This document shows positions 31,943 through 33,016 of a DNA stretch of 33,016 nt, in pieces (the stretch's first letter is position 1; each line of letters starts with the position of its first letter). Origin of the DNA: Pseudomonas monteilii NBRC 103158 = DSM 14164 (lineage in GTDB: Bacteria; Pseudomonadota; Gammaproteobacteria; Pseudomonadales; Pseudomonadaceae); contig NZ_BBIS01000063.1 in the NCBI RefSeq assembly GCF_000730605.1, positions 1 to 33,016 of the forward strand. Direction: 5' to 3'. The position numbers and the translations under genes are program-made. A model generated the notes under the pieces. That model made no database searches. It saw only the letters and a program-made list of their open reading frames with translations, and was not told the DNA's origin.

Positions 31943-32287
31943 TTAAGAGAATACGAAATATTTGCGTACGGTCTCTACTACTTCCCAAGTTCCGGAAAAG
32001 CCAGGCTCTATAATAAATTTGTCGCCTGCTTTGAGGTGAATTGGCTGCTTACCATCGGGGGTAATCACGCAATAACCTTCTTGGAAGTCGCAGTACTCCC
32101 ATTTGGTATAGGCCACGCGCCATTTACCGGGCGTGCATATCCATGTACCCATAATCTTCGACCCATCTTCCGAGGTGTACGAGTTCAGATTGACAGTGTG
32201 AGGCTCGCCCGACAGCCGTTCCCAGGTGCATGCGTCAAGAACTGGTAAAGGGGAGGTGTCGCGCAGTACAACGATTAGGTCTTTCAT
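31943..32287 (-). CDS. Cupin-domain protein (DUF861 / ureidoglycine-aminohydrolase type fold)
   Basis: A 114-residue single-domain cupin. The core holds GTWICTPGKWRVAYTKWEYC, then EGYCVITPDGKQPIHLKAGD, then FIIEPGFSGTWEVVETVRK, the usual small Cupin_3 sequence. I chose ATG 32287 (MKDLIVVLRD); GTG 32362 would add 25 residues but looks less natural. No clear ribosome site is seen. The enzymatic role is unknown: most such proteins are annotated only by domain. It lies among remnants and beside an island-type gene, so it may be accessory. Confidence 0.8.
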   Translation of the reverse strand: MKDLIVVLRDTSPLPVLDACTWERLSGEPHTVNLNSYTSEDGSKIMGTWICTPGKWRVAYTKWEYCDFQEGYCVITPDGKQPIHLKAGDKFIIEPGFSGTWEVVETVRKYFVFS

Positions 32288-32557
32288 AGAATGTGTTCGT
32301 GTGGTGATGATGTTTTGTAGCATCACAAAGTATGTCAGAAGAGAGATGTCTGTACCCGACACTAATATGCCCGTTTGCGAATTTCTGTCTAGGCTAACTC
32401 CATATGAAGGTGAGCGTTAGTGTTTTTTATATCTGATTATCAGCTCAAATGGTCGATGTTTCTATCCGGCCATTCAAAAACGATCTGAGGGTGGCGGTGG
32501 AAGGTGGTGATGTATTGAACTACGCTATACATGCGTCGCTGCAATAAACTAAATTGC

Positions 32558-33016
32558 ATGAGAATAAAAATGCCAGAAGAATCTTATTGTAGCTATGATG
32601 AAGCTCGCCAGATAATTGCCGCGCTTAATATATGCACTGCCGGTCAATATAGGAGTCGATACAAAGAGCATGCGGGATTACCATCAAATCCCCCAATTTT
32701 CTTTGCGGGAAAAGGATGGGATTGTTGGTATGTGTTTCTGAGCAAGGCAAAGCCAGACTTATACGAATCGTTGTCGCAAGCACAGATTGCAGCAAGGTTT
32801 CTAGGTATTTCAACTCAGCTAGAATACGTGGCTCGTTATAAGGAAGACTCACGTCTGCCTTCCGATCCCGTACGGTTTTACGATGAATGCAAATCTTGGA
32901 GGCATTTCTTCCAAGAGGATTATGAGAAAGCTTATCCAACCTATGAAGAAGCAAAAAGCGCAGCGAGAAGGCTAGGTGTACACACCGCGAAAGAATATAA
33001 AAACCGTTACTTAGGG
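32558..33016 (+). CDS. Tandem integrase-repeat protein, 5' part (mobile island)
   Basis: The frame is open to the right edge (153 codons seen). It contains three copies of one unit: [YL]xx[YS]xEAxxAAxxLgIxTxxeYxxRYkeDxxLPSxP, followed by an aromatic patch W-x-x-[WF]. Unit 1 begins near YDEARQIIAALNI, unit 2 near LSQAQIAARFLGI and unit 3 near YEEAKSAARRLGV, spaced about 55 residues apart. Such repeats are known from phage-integrase-linked proteins and from VPA1269/GmtZ-type proteins of gamma-mobile-trio islands, as I recall. The DNA is much AT-richer than the rest. ATG 32558 or ATG 32570 could be the start; neither has a good ribosome site. Confidence 0.7.
   Translation, partial: MRIKMPEESYCSYDEARQIIAALNICTAGQYRSRYKEHAGLPSNPPIFFAGKGWDCWYVFLSKAKPDLYESLSQAQIAARFLGISTQLEYVARYKEDSRLPSDPVRFYDECKSWRHFFQEDYEKAYPTYEEAKSAARRLGVHTAKEYKNRYLG

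Noticed and set aside
1..33016. tRNA, rRNA, CRISPR arrays and insertion-sequence transposases
   Set aside because: None seen: no regularly spaced repeats, no tRNA-like cloverleaf noticed, and no transposase motif in any credible frame.

Overview
The window reads as chromosome of a Pseudomonas of the P. putida group. The evidence is GC-rich codon use, OprD and OprP/O-type porins, two small periplasmic proteins of the Pseudomonas-typical DUF2790 type, and a gene order (RR, oprD porin, czcCBA, DUF2790, P1B ATPase, oprP-like, LysR, gtrA/GT2/ArnT-like, czcSR, DUF2790, czcD) that matches, from memory, the metal-resistance locus near the origin of P. putida KT2440. No database was consulted.

Layout. 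1-1400: end of an arsenic module, with the 3' part of arsJ and a decayed, frameshifted arsO. 1558-3773: three unrecognised genes. 3891-15264: metal-efflux core, with an orphan OmpR-type regulator, a 49-aa ORF, an OprD-family porin divergent from czcCBA, a DUF2790 protein and a P1B-type ATPase with an SPC motif. 15356-16733: two unknown genes. 17030-22894: OprP/O-like porin, LysR regulator, an overlapping gtrA/GT2/ArnT-like operon that probably decorates a surface glycolipid, and a small secreted protein. 23161-28742: a coiled-coil membrane protein, czcRS, a second DUF2790 gene behind a structured leader, DUF3147, czcD and a His-rich zinc-ribbon protein. 29233-31212: eptA-like phosphoethanolamine transferase and a 42-aa basic protein. 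31434-33016: a break into accessory DNA, with an ORF lacking a start, a 60-bp palindrome, a cupin gene, and the start of a protein made of tandem integrase-type repeats that runs off the edge.

How it works together: efflux across the envelope (CzcCBA), export from the cytoplasm (P1B ATPase, CzcD), porin adjustment, and cell-surface charge or glycolipid modification (EptA, ArnT-like operon) sit together with two metal-type response regulators.

The main result of the hunt is a shared promoter layout. At nine places on both strands there is a 15-bp box (consensus T-K-W-C-N-N-A-W-TTGTAAT) followed, exactly 17 bp after TTGTAA, by an extended -10-like element (YGWTAKCNT in the best copies). It points at the oprD porin, czcC, both DUF2790 genes, the 73-aa secreted protein, gtrA, eptA, the 49-aa ORF, and one stretch with no gene. 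This looks like one metal-induced regulon that includes unannotated small products. One member runs through three strong hairpins and an intrinsic terminator placed 15 nt before its gene, a candidate small RNA or attenuator.
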